From: an uncultured Anaerolineae bacterium
Lineage (GTDB): Bacteria; Chloroflexota; Anaerolineae; Anaerolineales; Villigracilaceae
Direction of reading: 5' to 3'
Length of the DNA: 41,014 nt
NCBI GenBank assembly: GCA_903854805.1
Contig: CAINXK010000074.1
Span: 1-41,014 of the forward strand
This document shows, one piece after another, positions 23,337 through 30,830 of this stretch. Every line of letters starts with the position of its first letter. The first letter of the stretch is position 1. Position numbers and translations under genes: made by a program. Below the pieces are notes generated by a model. The model did not search any database and was not told the DNA's origin. It worked only from the letters and a program-made list of their open reading frames with translations.

Positions 23337-23630
23337 CTACTTTTTGGGACGTTTATAAATTGCCCGTGCCGATTGAACTACATAGGCATTGATCCAATTG
23401 ACAACCGTTTGATGATTGATATCCAGCTTGCGTGCGATGGCACGAAACGTATGGCCTTCCAGACACATCAAAATGGCTTTTTTGCGCAGATCATTCGGGT
23501 ACCCATTCAAGCAAGGCACAGGTGTATACCTATCGCCGCAAAGTCTGCACCAGTAACGCTGACTGCCGGAGCGATTTTTTCCAACCTTGATCTGTTTGTC
23601 TGTTCCCAGACAGGAAGGGCATTGAAGCAT
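23337..23630 (-). CDS. IS1/InsA-like zinc-ribbon HTH protein, solitary
   Basis: This 97-residue protein resembles the InsA part of IS1-type transposases. A zinc ribbon (Cys4-x2-Cys7 and Cys28-x2-Cys31, with GSQRYWCRLCG) is followed by a helix-turn-helix (LEGHTFRAIARKLDINHQTVVNWI). InsA proteins bind the insertion-sequence ends and are normally about 90 residues long, so the protein itself is complete. No InsB/DDE catalytic frame follows: the stop is at once followed by non-coding sequence, and no terminal inverted repeats are visible. It could be an IS relic or a domesticated DNA-binding protein. The start at ATG 23628-23630 has no good RBS; the frame is open a further 22 codons upstream. It sits between the methyltransferase operon promoter and the BMP gene. 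Confidence 0.6.
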   Translation of the reverse strand: MLQCPSCLGTDKQIKVGKNRSGSQRYWCRLCGDRYTPVPCLNGYPNDLRKKAILMCLEGHTFRAIARKLDINHQTVVNWINAYVVQSARAIYKRPKK

Positions 23631-23741
23631 AGAGATTATCAGAAATGATGGAATCCGCGAAAGGCAGTTTGTGTCAGAATTATAAAACAGAAACAAAGCA
23701 ATGAATATTAATTTTTTTCGGTAAAGAGAGGTCGGGAATGC

Positions 23742-24791
23742 TTATGGCTTTTCAGGCTCCACATTGGTCAGGATTGAGCCATCTCTTAGACCTTTTTCAA
23801 TTTCCTTCATCGTGTCTTTTACATCCGGCGGGACATTACTTGCCTGGTCATGAAACGGTGCGTAATCAATCGTGCCGACGAAATTTGTACCACCCGGGAA
23901 CTGGCCATCTTTCGCGGCCTTGATCAGATTAAACACGCCTGGTGTGATGACTTTCATGGCACTGGAAAGCAGCATTTTTCGTACTTCAGGCAAGCTGTAG
24001 TACTTGTCATCATCGAAACCAAGAGCATAGACATCCTGCTTGGCTGCCGCACTGATCGCTCCGTTACCAGCCTCACCACCGGCGCCCATGATCACGTCGA
24101 TGCCTGCATCCATCATTGACTTGGCTGTAGCCGCTCCCCAGACTGGATCGAAGAAAGCTTCATCAAAAGTGATATCGGTGTGATAAGTAACAGTTACTTC
24201 CACGGATGGGTCAATATAAGCCGCGCCGGCTCTGAAACCTTCACAATACCGCCAGATCGATGCGACTTCATCGGTACTGCACACGGCGCCGATCTTTCTG
24301 GACGTGGACATCTGAGCAGCAAGAGCCCCAACCAAAAAGCCAGCCTGATCTTCAGCGAACACCAGCCTTACCAGATTTTCAGGAATGGGTTGGTCTGTAT
24401 CCTGGGCCTGGTTCTGATCGACACCAATAAATTTAGTATTGGGATAAGCGGAAGCCGCCTTGACGGTAGCCTTGCCCAGCGCAAAACCAACGGTTACGAT
24501 CACATCATACCCAGACTCCCCAAAAGTAGAGATATTCTTATCGTAATCCTTCGTATCCGTAGTTACGATATGCTCGCCTATGCTGCCCAAGTTTTTCCTG
24601 GCCTGTTCGACGCCAGCCCAGGCGGATTGATTAAACGAATTATCATCAAGCTTGCCGAGATTGGTGACCATGCCAACACAGAAGATAGCCGTACTTCGAC
24701 AGTCAGGTGCGGCATCCGTAGAAGTGCCACAAGCCGGGAGCAGCATGGCAGCAACGAGCATCAAAACAAACACGTTGGAAAATTTTTTCAT
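23742..24791 (-). CDS. orphan BMP-family solute-binding lipoprotein
   Basis: This 349-residue extracytoplasmic lipoprotein belongs to the BMP (Med/PnrA) family, whose members bind nucleosides or related compounds for ABC import. Lipobox LLPAC (Cys21), then CVGMVTNLGKLDDNSFNQSAWAG, the family signature G-x-(I/L)-D-D-x-S-F-N. The remaining blocks are FIGVDQNQ, FAEDQAGFLVGALA and MGAGGEAGNG. The start at ATG 24789-24791 has an AGGAG site. It is a single gene: no ATPase or permease follows. Its promoter module is shared with the complete BMP operon to the right, so it may feed the same permeases with a second ligand. It is not a recent duplicate of the other binding protein, judging by their modest similarity outside the signatures. 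Confidence 0.92.
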   Translation of the reverse strand: MKKFSNVFVLMLVAAMLLPACGTSTDAAPDCRSTAIFCVGMVTNLGKLDDNSFNQSAWAGVEQARKNLGSIGEHIVTTDTKDYDKNISTFGESGYDVIVTVGFALGKATVKAASAYPNTKFIGVDQNQAQDTDQPIPENLVRLVFAEDQAGFLVGALAAQMSTSRKIGAVCSTDEVASIWRYCEGFRAGAAYIDPSVEVTVTYHTDITFDEAFFDPVWGAATAKSMMDAGIDVIMGAGGEAGNGAISAAAKQDVYALGFDDDKYYSLPEVRKMLLSSAMKVITPGVFNLIKAAKDGQFPGGTNFVGTIDYAPFHDQASNVPPDVKDTMKEIEKGLRDGSILTNVEPEKP

Positions 24792-24813
24792 GTTTTCGCT
24801 CCTCACAAATTTA

Positions 24814-24868
24814 GGGTTTGCCAGACGTGATATTTACCACGCTCACAGAGCGGTAGTATACAGTCACT
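24814..24868 (-). promoter_or_regulatory. promoter/operator module of the orphan BMP gene
   Basis: On the minus strand: AGTGACTGTATACT (24855-24868, -10 TATACT), 13 nt, an imperfect palindrome CGTG-N8-CACG (24826-24841), 5 nt, then CAAACCC (24814-24820). The same elements with identical spacing lie upstream of the other BMP binding-protein gene. The palindrome sits just downstream of the start point, fitting a repressor site. Confidence 0.6.
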
Positions 24869-24912
24869 TTACCCTTTCAGCTATCACAGTTCATTAATTC
24901 CCGCCCGGTTTG

Positions 24913-25049
24913 CGTATTTACTCGCGGGGTGAATTAGCTAATCGATAGAACACTCCCAGATAGATGGGGATTATATTTTTGTGGAGCAAGCCACACTATT
25001 TCCCTTCATTTACGCGTAATAGATCTGATGATTAATACCGATTTGCTGT
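24913..25049 (+). repeat. intergenic repeat, copy 2 (short)
   Basis: The left half matches copy 1 closely (GTATTTACTC, GATAGAACACTCCCAGATAGA, TTTTTGTGG) and TGATGATTAA matches near the right end. The central stem of copy 1 is deleted or diverged. Confidence 0.5.
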
Positions 25050-25131
25050 AATACAATACGCTTTCGGGGTTTCACAATGCATCAAAAGAAAATGTTACGT
25101 TGATGGTTAGCGTCTATCCACTATCACATTA

Positions 25132-25140
25132 TGCTATAAT
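25132..25140 (+). promoter_or_regulatory. extended -10 promoter of the URO-D gene
   Basis: TGCTATAAT is a perfect extended -10 (TGnTATAAT), 35 nt before the ATG, with a GAGG Shine-Dalgarno at 25167-25170. No clear -35 is needed for this promoter type. Confidence 0.55.
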
Positions 25141-25175
25141 TTTTTAATTATTCAATCCTGAAGAACGAGGTCGAA

Positions 25176-26336
25176 ATGCCACTATCCCCCAGAGAACGTG
25201 TATTAACTACAATTAACCATCAGGAACCGGATCGAGTCCCCATTATTATTGGCACAAGTAATACCACCAGCATGAAGATGAGACCTTACCAGGCTCTAAA
25301 GAAGCTCTTGGGACACGCATCGCCAGAACAGTATATTTACGATTGGCCCGAGCTCGGCACGGTTCTTCCTGATGAAGCTATTCTCCAACGCTTGCATGGC
25401 GATGCACGCGGAATTTTGGATTTATATCCACAATGGGTCTACGAGCGGAATCGTAAACGCCCAGAACACAGCCCCTTCATGGACGATTGGGGCAGTGGCC
25501 AAAGCGAAGTGGAACCTGGTGTTTGGTTCCCAGGCGTTCACCCTATGAAAGACGCGAAGACCCTGAACGACATCGAAAATTACCCCTGGCCAGATATGGA
25601 TGACCCCAGCCGCGTTGCGCACGTCAGGGAGCAGGCTCAAAAATTGGCAGAGCAAAACGAATATGCCAGTATTGGCACCCCGTGGTTACTTTTTCCACTA
25701 GAACGCGCTTTTGCCATGCAAGGCATGGACACATTTCTGGTCAATCTTGCACTCGACCCCGAATTTGCAGAGGCGCTGCTAAACAAGATCGCCTCACTTT
25801 GTAAAACCCTGATGGGGCATTTTCTGGATGCCGCCGGGGATAATTTGGATATTATCAAAATCGGTGATGATATCGGCACGCAAAATAGCCTGATGATGTC
25901 TCCAAAAATGTATCGAAAAATCCTCAAACCCATCCATGCCGATTATATTGCTTACATTAAGGAGCGAACCAAAGCCAAAGTATTTTTCCATACTGACGGT
26001 GATGTTTTTGACCTAATCCCCGATTTTATTGAAATCGGCGTTGACATCCTCAACCCGATCCAGACTTCAGCAGGGAAAATGTCGAATTTACAGGAATTAA
26101 AAAGCCGTTTTGGCAACGCGCTCACTTTCTGCGGCGCAGTGGATACCCATCGAATTTTGCCAAGTGGCACCCCCGAGCAAGTACGCGATGAAGTCAAGCG
26201 CGTCATAAACATTATGGCACCTGGCGGCGGATATATGGTGGCTTCAGTCCACACCATCATGGATGAAGTCCCGCCAGAAAATATCCTGGCTATGGTGGAT
26301 GCTGTTGAAGAGTTCGGAAAATACCCAATCGCCTAG
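25176..26336 (+). CDS. URO-D-family methyltransferase-like protein (MtaA/MtbA/CmuA type)
   Basis: This 386-residue protein has the uroporphyrinogen-decarboxylase fold used by corrinoid-dependent methyltransferases, which take the methyl group from a corrinoid protein to a thiol or tetrahydrofolate. Blocks: SPRERVLTTINHQEPDRVPI at the N-terminus, DIIKIGDDIGTQNSLMMSP (about 228-246), FFHTDGDVFDLIPDFIEIGV, ILNPIQTSAGKM, FCGAVDTHRILPSGTP and APGGGYMVASVHTI. In CoM-type enzymes zinc is held by a His-x-Cys pair plus a later Cys; here the motif reads His272-Thr-Asp274, with Cys319 still present, so Asp may replace Cys or another chemistry applies. The start has a GAGG site. It is divergent from the orphan BMP gene and near the MttB operon, so it could be the second methyltransferase. 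True heme synthesis is unlikely. Confidence 0.85.
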   Translation: MPLSPRERVLTTINHQEPDRVPIIIGTSNTTSMKMRPYQALKKLLGHASPEQYIYDWPELGTVLPDEAILQRLHGDARGILDLYPQWVYERNRKRPEHSPFMDDWGSGQSEVEPGVWFPGVHPMKDAKTLNDIENYPWPDMDDPSRVAHVREQAQKLAEQNEYASIGTPWLLFPLERAFAMQGMDTFLVNLALDPEFAEALLNKIASLCKTLMGHFLDAAGDNLDIIKIGDDIGTQNSLMMSPKMYRKILKPIHADYIAYIKERTKAKVFFHTDGDVFDLIPDFIEIGVDILNPIQTSAGKMSNLQELKSRFGNALTFCGAVDTHRILPSGTPEQVRDEVKRVINIMAPGGGYMVASVHTIMDEVPPENILAMVDAVEEFGKYPIA

Positions 26337-26342
26337 TAAGTT

Positions 26343-26462
26343 AGTAAAGTCAATAATGTTTACCCGAATTTCTAATAAAAAAGGTTGGAATAGGTTGTTT
26401 TTGTGGTTATTTTTGCGCAAGACAGCGCAAAAATAACCACTTGCGGGGCAAACCAACGACCC
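26343..26462 (+). repeat. intergenic repeat, copy 3, with a perfect 16-bp palindromic stem
   Basis: It shares AAGTCAATAATGTTTAC with copy 4 (one mismatch pattern) and the block AAAAATAACCAC-n-TGCGGGGCAAACCA. Its centre is a perfect hairpin, GTGGTTATTTTTGCGC at 26403-26418 and its complement at 26425-26440, with a 6-nt loop. It lies directly downstream of the URO-D stop. Confidence 0.6.
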
Positions 26463-26549
26463 GATCCGAAGGCGCGCAAAACCCGACCGTGACTATTCTC
26501 CATTATTCAGGTTAGCTGCCACTCTCCATCAAACATTCTCTGGTTACCA

Positions 26550-26589
26550 GATCAAAAAACATCCCTCAACGCGGGGATGTTTTTTGATC
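26550..26589. terminator. bidirectional rho-independent terminator
   Basis: A perfect 16-bp inverted repeat (26550-26565 and 26574-26589) with an 8-nt loop contains A6 on the left arm and T6 on the right. It ends both the URO-D gene and the convergent BMP importer operon. Confidence 0.88.
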
Positions 26590-26595
26590 TTCTGT

Positions 26596-27864
26596 TTATT
26601 CTTTTTCGTAGACCTTTCCACCAGCCGCAGGTGGCTGACCTCGACCTACCACACCCGCCAGCACAACCATGGTGACAATATAAGGTCCCATCTCAAGAAA
26701 CTTATTGGGAATGGGCACTTTAAGAATTGCCAGCTTGGATGCCAGCGAATCAGCAAACCCGAACAGCATTCCCGCGCCCAATGATCCAAGCGGATTCCAG
26801 TTACCAAAAATCATTGCGGCCAGGCCAACGAACCCACGCCCAGCAGTCATTACTTCATCAAAGCGCCCTACCGAACCGAGCACAAAGTAAGCGCCTGCAA
26901 ACCCCGCCATCATACCACCCATGAGCACTGAAATATAGCGCGTCTTGTTGACATTGATCCCAAGCGTATCAGCCGCTTTGGGGTGCTCGCCCACCGCACG
27001 GGTACGCAATCCCCAGCGCGTGTAAAACAACGCCACGCTCAGCACAATTACAAAGATGAACATCGCATAAATGAACATGTTATGGCTAAAAAATATTGGC
27101 CCTATAAATGGGATTTTTGACAGATAAGGTATATCCCATGTCCCGAAACGCCCAGAGTTATTGAGCGCCTCATATTTTTGCAAAAACTTTGCCGACATGA
27201 ATGAAGTAATACCGGTCGCAAAAATATTGATTACCGTCCCCGCGATGATCTGGTCAACCCTGTATTTGATCGCCAGAACTGCCAGCGCCAATGCCATCAA
27301 CGCTCCAGCAAAAATTGCCATGAACAGGCCAAACCAGATATTCACCAGGCTGCCAAACAAAGCTGCACAAAACGCGCCCGTTAACATCATCCCTTCAATC
27401 GCGATGTTAAAAATTCCCGATCGCTCGCACAGAATTCCGGCAAAGGCTCCCAGAACCAGCGGAACCGCCCGCACAACTGCCACCTTTAGTAAGCCCGCCA
27501 GATTTAAGCTCGAGCCAGACGCTCCCCAGGCCAAAAAACAAAAAATAAACAAGCCCGAAACTACCCCTAGCATGGTATTGGTATACCGGCCCCACCCGCG
27601 CGCCAGCTGGTAAGATCCCAGCAGGGCTCCGGCGAAGGCAAGCATGTTCAGCACGGGCTGAGTAAGAAATACCCAATCTGGCACAATCACCTTCGATCCA
27701 CCGGGATACAAAGAGAAAGTCGTTTTCACATCTGCTGTCACCGTCCGCGAAAACAGAAACCAGATCCCCAGCGAAAGGGTCAAGAAAATAATACCCATGA
27801 CCACGCGGCGTGTTGGAGAGATATATTCGTAATTTTTAGATACAATTGCGTTTGTCTGTGTCAT
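26596..27864 (-). CDS. BMP-type ABC transporter permease 2 (nucleoside-type)
   Basis: This 422-residue inner-membrane permease (BPD_transp_2 family) is the second channel subunit of the importer. It has about ten hydrophobic segments. Typical blocks are GILCERSGIFNIAIEGMMLTGAF, RVDQIIAGTVINIFATGIT, RTRAVGEHPKAADTLGINV (the ATPase-contacting loop), GRGFVGLAAMIFGNWNPLGS and an end GRGQPPAAGGKVYEKE. The ATG at 27862-27864 is 2 nt from the previous gene's stop, and the previous stop lies inside the Shine-Dalgarno region (GGGAGGA), so translation is coupled. It ends the operon, followed by the perfect terminator at 26550-26589. The family imports nucleosides, riboflavin-like or autoinducer-type compounds; the substrate here is not known. 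Confidence 0.94.
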   Translation of the reverse strand: MTQTNAIVSKNYEYISPTRRVVMGIIFLTLSLGIWFLFSRTVTADVKTTFSLYPGGSKVIVPDWVFLTQPVLNMLAFAGALLGSYQLARGWGRYTNTMLGVVSGLFIFCFLAWGASGSSLNLAGLLKVAVVRAVPLVLGAFAGILCERSGIFNIAIEGMMLTGAFCAALFGSLVNIWFGLFMAIFAGALMALALAVLAIKYRVDQIIAGTVINIFATGITSFMSAKFLQKYEALNNSGRFGTWDIPYLSKIPFIGPIFFSHNMFIYAMFIFVIVLSVALFYTRWGLRTRAVGEHPKAADTLGINVNKTRYISVLMGGMMAGFAGAYFVLGSVGRFDEVMTAGRGFVGLAAMIFGNWNPLGSLGAGMLFGFADSLASKLAILKVPIPNKFLEMGPYIVTMVVLAGVVGRGQPPAAGGKVYEKE

Positions 27865-27866
27865 GG

Positions 27867-29111
27867 TTACTTTCCTCCCGACGTTGTCACAATCAGGGGC
27901 TTTTCTGTGGTTTTTGGTTCTTTTAATCGGTACATCGTGCGAATAATCGCTGGAGCTGCGATAAAGGCAAGAATTAATGCCTGCAACACCGAAATAATAT
28001 CGATTGGAATACCGGCTGTCAACTGCATTTGAATAGCTCCATTGCGCAGGAAGCCAAACAATAATGCTGCCAGAACAACCCCAAATGGGTGACTATTACC
28101 CAGCAGCGCCAGGGCGATGCTATCGAACCCATAACCGGAAGAAAATGCAACCGCCAGATTATGATTGACGCCCAGGACTTCATTTGCACCTGCCAAGCCT
28201 GCCAACGCGCCCGATAGGAACATGGTTATTACGGTGCTTCTGACAATGTTCATTCCAGCATAACGTGCCGCATTGGGGTTCAAGCCGACTGTGCGCAGTT
28301 CAAAACCCCAACTGGTTTTGAATAAAAGCCAGTAAACCAGGAAGGCCATCAACAAGGCTATGAAAAAACCGGCATGAAAACGATTTGGATCGGCAAAAAA
28401 ACGGGGCAACCAGGCGCTTTTCTCAATCGGTGCACTGATGGGAGTACTTTTATTCGGGTCTCGAAGAATCCCGTTCAGCATATATTCGCTTAACCGGAAG
28501 GCAATGTAGTTCATCATAATGGTATTGATCACTTCGTGTGCCCCGGTTTTAGCTTTAAGCCAACCAGGGATCATGCCCCAAATTCCACCACAAATCGCCC
28601 CCCCCAGAAGCGCAAGCGGTATATGCACCAGCGCAGGCAGGCCCTTAAGTGTTGTCGCCACCCAGACCGTGCCCAAAGCGCCGATAAACAACTGCCCTTC
28701 AGCCCCAATGTTAAACAAGCCAACTCGAAACCCAAGCGCCACAGCCAGACCAGCGAATATGTACGGGGTAGCCTGTAGCAGAGATTCAAAAAATGGCGTG
28801 AAGGCTTTATTGATCGCCGATGCATTGCCAGAGCGCAGTGCGTTGAATATATCGGCAGGAACGCCCACGGACCCTGTAAACAGAGCCCGATATGTATCCC
28901 AAAACACCGTCAATCCGGCTTTCAGCCCATCGAAGATGGAAATCCGAAAAGCTGCATAAACACCTTCCGTCGTTACGGCAGCGATCAAACCTCCCGCCAG
29001 CAAGCCTGTCACGATCGCCAGGACTGTTACGGTCATGGAATTACGGCTGAGTTCTTCCAAAAATATCGAGAAACTACTTTGTTTTTGCTTTGTTTCTTCA
29101 GTTTTTGTCAT
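27867..29111 (-). CDS. BMP-type ABC transporter permease 1 (nucleoside-type)
   Basis: This 414-residue permease (BPD_transp_2 family) is the partner of the next gene. After a cytoplasmic N-terminus come about ten helices. Blocks: ATPYIFAGLAVALGFRVGLFNIGAEGQLFIGALG (split here by family register), AKTGAHEVINTIMMNYIAFRLSEYML, ELRTVGLNPNAARYAGMNIV (coupling loop), AFSSGYGFDSIALALLGNSH and a C-terminal helix with PAIIRTMYRLKEP. These are the hallmarks of the YufP-like subunit. The ATG at 29109-29111 lies 27 nt after the ATPase gene with only a weak AGGG site, so translation probably depends on coupling. Together with the following permease it forms the membrane channel. Confidence 0.94.
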   Translation of the reverse strand: MTKTEETKQKQSSFSIFLEELSRNSMTVTVLAIVTGLLAGGLIAAVTTEGVYAAFRISIFDGLKAGLTVFWDTYRALFTGSVGVPADIFNALRSGNASAINKAFTPFFESLLQATPYIFAGLAVALGFRVGLFNIGAEGQLFIGALGTVWVATTLKGLPALVHIPLALLGGAICGGIWGMIPGWLKAKTGAHEVINTIMMNYIAFRLSEYMLNGILRDPNKSTPISAPIEKSAWLPRFFADPNRFHAGFFIALLMAFLVYWLLFKTSWGFELRTVGLNPNAARYAGMNIVRSTVITMFLSGALAGLAGANEVLGVNHNLAVAFSSGYGFDSIALALLGNSHPFGVVLAALLFGFLRNGAIQMQLTAGIPIDIISVLQALILAFIAAPAIIRTMYRLKEPKTTEKPLIVTTSGGK

Positions 29112-29138
29112 GCTGATACCCTGATCTTCCCAACAGGA

Positions 29139-30659
29139 TTAGTTTGCTTCCGGCACAATACCCGCCATTAATAAGCCAATCTGCTCTCGCGTGATTGTCT
29201 TTGCATCTGCAATCGCAATGATCTGTCCCCGGAACATTACAGCAATCCGGTCTGAAAGCTGCATTACTTCATCCAGTTCTGTTGAAACAAGCAGAACAGC
29301 ACAACCATCATCGCGTTTTTCAATGATCCGCTTGTGGATATATTCAATGGAACCAACATCCAGCCCACGTGTCGGTTGAGAAGCGACCAGCATTTTGATT
29401 GGCCGCGAAAATTCTCGCGCAACAATCACCTTTTGCTGATTACCACCTGAGAGGGTGCTCGTCGCAGTCTGGGAGTTGGGCGTGCGGATATCAAAATTTG
29501 AAACCAGCTGTTGGGCGTTATCAAGAATTACTTTTCGCTGAAGTATGACATTATGAGAAAAGGGCTCTTTGTACCAGGTGTTTAAGATGAGATTGTCTTC
29601 AATTGAATAAGACAAGACCAGCCCATCTTTTTGACGGTCCTCTGGAATATGCGCTGTACCAATCTCGGTAATATGTTTGACCGTCGCATGGGTAATATCT
29701 TGCCCTAACAGGTTGATTTTTCCTTCCACGGCATGATCCAACCCCGTCAGGGCCCGTACTAATTCTGTCTGCCCATTCCCCTGCACACCAGCAATCCCCA
29801 GTACTTCCCCGGCGCGCACATCAAATGTAACATTTTCAACTGCCACCTGGTGATGAGAATCCAGCACTTTTAGATTTTTCACCGCCAACACAGTTTCTCT
29901 GGCATCTGCAGTCTTCTTTTCAACATTTAATTCGATTTGCCGGCCAACCATCATAGAGGCCAATTCAAGCTGATTTGTCTCAGTCTGCCTGGTTGTCCCA
30001 ACCACCTTACCACCACGGATAACAGTGGTTCGATCAGCAAATTCCATTACTTCACGCAGTTTATGGGTGATCAAGATAATAGACTTGCCCTGTTCAACCA
30101 ATTTTTTCATGATGTTAAACAATTCGTCTACTTCTTGCGGCGTCAACACTGCCGTCGGCTCATCCAGAATCAAGATATCTGCATTGCGGAATAGCAATTT
30201 GATGATCTCGACCCTTTGCTGAATTCCCACAGGTAAATCTTTTACATAAGCAGCCGGATCAACTTGCAAGTTATACTGCTCTGATATTTCCTCGATCCTT
30301 TTGGCCACTTTTTTGCGGTCCAAAAACGCACCCGCTCTAAGGTATTCATCGCCCAGCATAACATTCTCAGTCACGGTAAAAACCGGGATGAGCATAAAGT
30401 GCTGGTGAACCATGCCGACCCCAGCCCGAATGGCATCGTTTGGCGTGCCGATGGTTAATTTCTTGCCTTTTACAAAGATTTCACCCTCATCGGGTTTATA
30501 CAGTCCGTAGAGAATGTTCATGAGCGTAGTCTTACCTGCGCCATTTTCTCCGAGCAAGGCATGAATCTCACCTCGCATCAAATCTATGGATATATGGTCA
30601 TTTGCCAGAACGCCAGGGAATCTTTTTGTGATGCCTCGCAAATCAAGAACTGGTTCCAT
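29139..30659 (-). CDS. BMP-type ABC transporter ATP-binding protein (two ABC domains)
   Basis: This 506-residue ATPase powers the importer and contains two fused ABC domains, as in ribose- and nucleoside-type (RbsA/YufO) systems. Domain 1: Walker A GENGAGKTT (about 38-46), signature LPVGIQQRVEI, Walker B LILDEPTAVLTPQEVDEL. Domain 2: a degenerate P-loop GVQGNGQTELV, signature LSGGNQQKVIVARE, and QPTRGLDVGSIEYIH in place of a standard Walker B end. The weakened second P-loop is normal for the family. The ATG at 30657-30659 follows a GAGG site. It lies 171 nt after the binding protein with a terminator-like hairpin between, and 27 nt before permease 1. Confidence 0.95.
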   Translation of the reverse strand: MEPVLDLRGITKRFPGVLANDHISIDLMRGEIHALLGENGAGKTTLMNILYGLYKPDEGEIFVKGKKLTIGTPNDAIRAGVGMVHQHFMLIPVFTVTENVMLGDEYLRAGAFLDRKKVAKRIEEISEQYNLQVDPAAYVKDLPVGIQQRVEIIKLLFRNADILILDEPTAVLTPQEVDELFNIMKKLVEQGKSIILITHKLREVMEFADRTTVIRGGKVVGTTRQTETNQLELASMMVGRQIELNVEKKTADARETVLAVKNLKVLDSHHQVAVENVTFDVRAGEVLGIAGVQGNGQTELVRALTGLDHAVEGKINLLGQDITHATVKHITEIGTAHIPEDRQKDGLVLSYSIEDNLILNTWYKEPFSHNVILQRKVILDNAQQLVSNFDIRTPNSQTATSTLSGGNQQKVIVAREFSRPIKMLVASQPTRGLDVGSIEYIHKRIIEKRDDGCAVLLVSTELDEVMQLSDRIAVMFRGQIIAIADAKTITREQIGLLMAGIVPEAN

Positions 30660-30777
30660 GATTACCTCGGATTAAGAGATGGATTATTACGCAATTTCAA
30701 GCCTGAAAAAACTTTTTTCATTCTACCACAAGGAAAAATATAAATTCACAGGCTTTAAGACAGTCTGAACAAGTAAC

Positions 30778-30815
30778 AAAAAAGGTGCAGGGCTGGTTGG
30801 CCCTGCACCTTTTTT
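30778..30815. terminator. intercistronic terminator/attenuator after the BMP binding protein
   Basis: A perfect 15-bp stem (30778-30792 and 30801-30815, core AGGTGCAGGG) with an 8-nt loop has A and T runs on either side. On the minus strand it lies 16 nt past the binding-protein stop and ends in a U run. It should stop most transcripts there and let only some reach the ATPase and permease genes. Confidence 0.85.
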
Positions 30816-30830
30816 TTAGAAAAGTTTGAC

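Larger units (their letters stand above)
24792..25175. other. divergent control region, 384 nt, between the BMP gene and the URO-D gene
   Basis: The region contains the BMP promoter/operator module (24814-24868), copy 2 of the intergenic repeat (24913-25049) and the URO-D promoter (25132-25140). No gene is seen. Confidence 0.6.
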
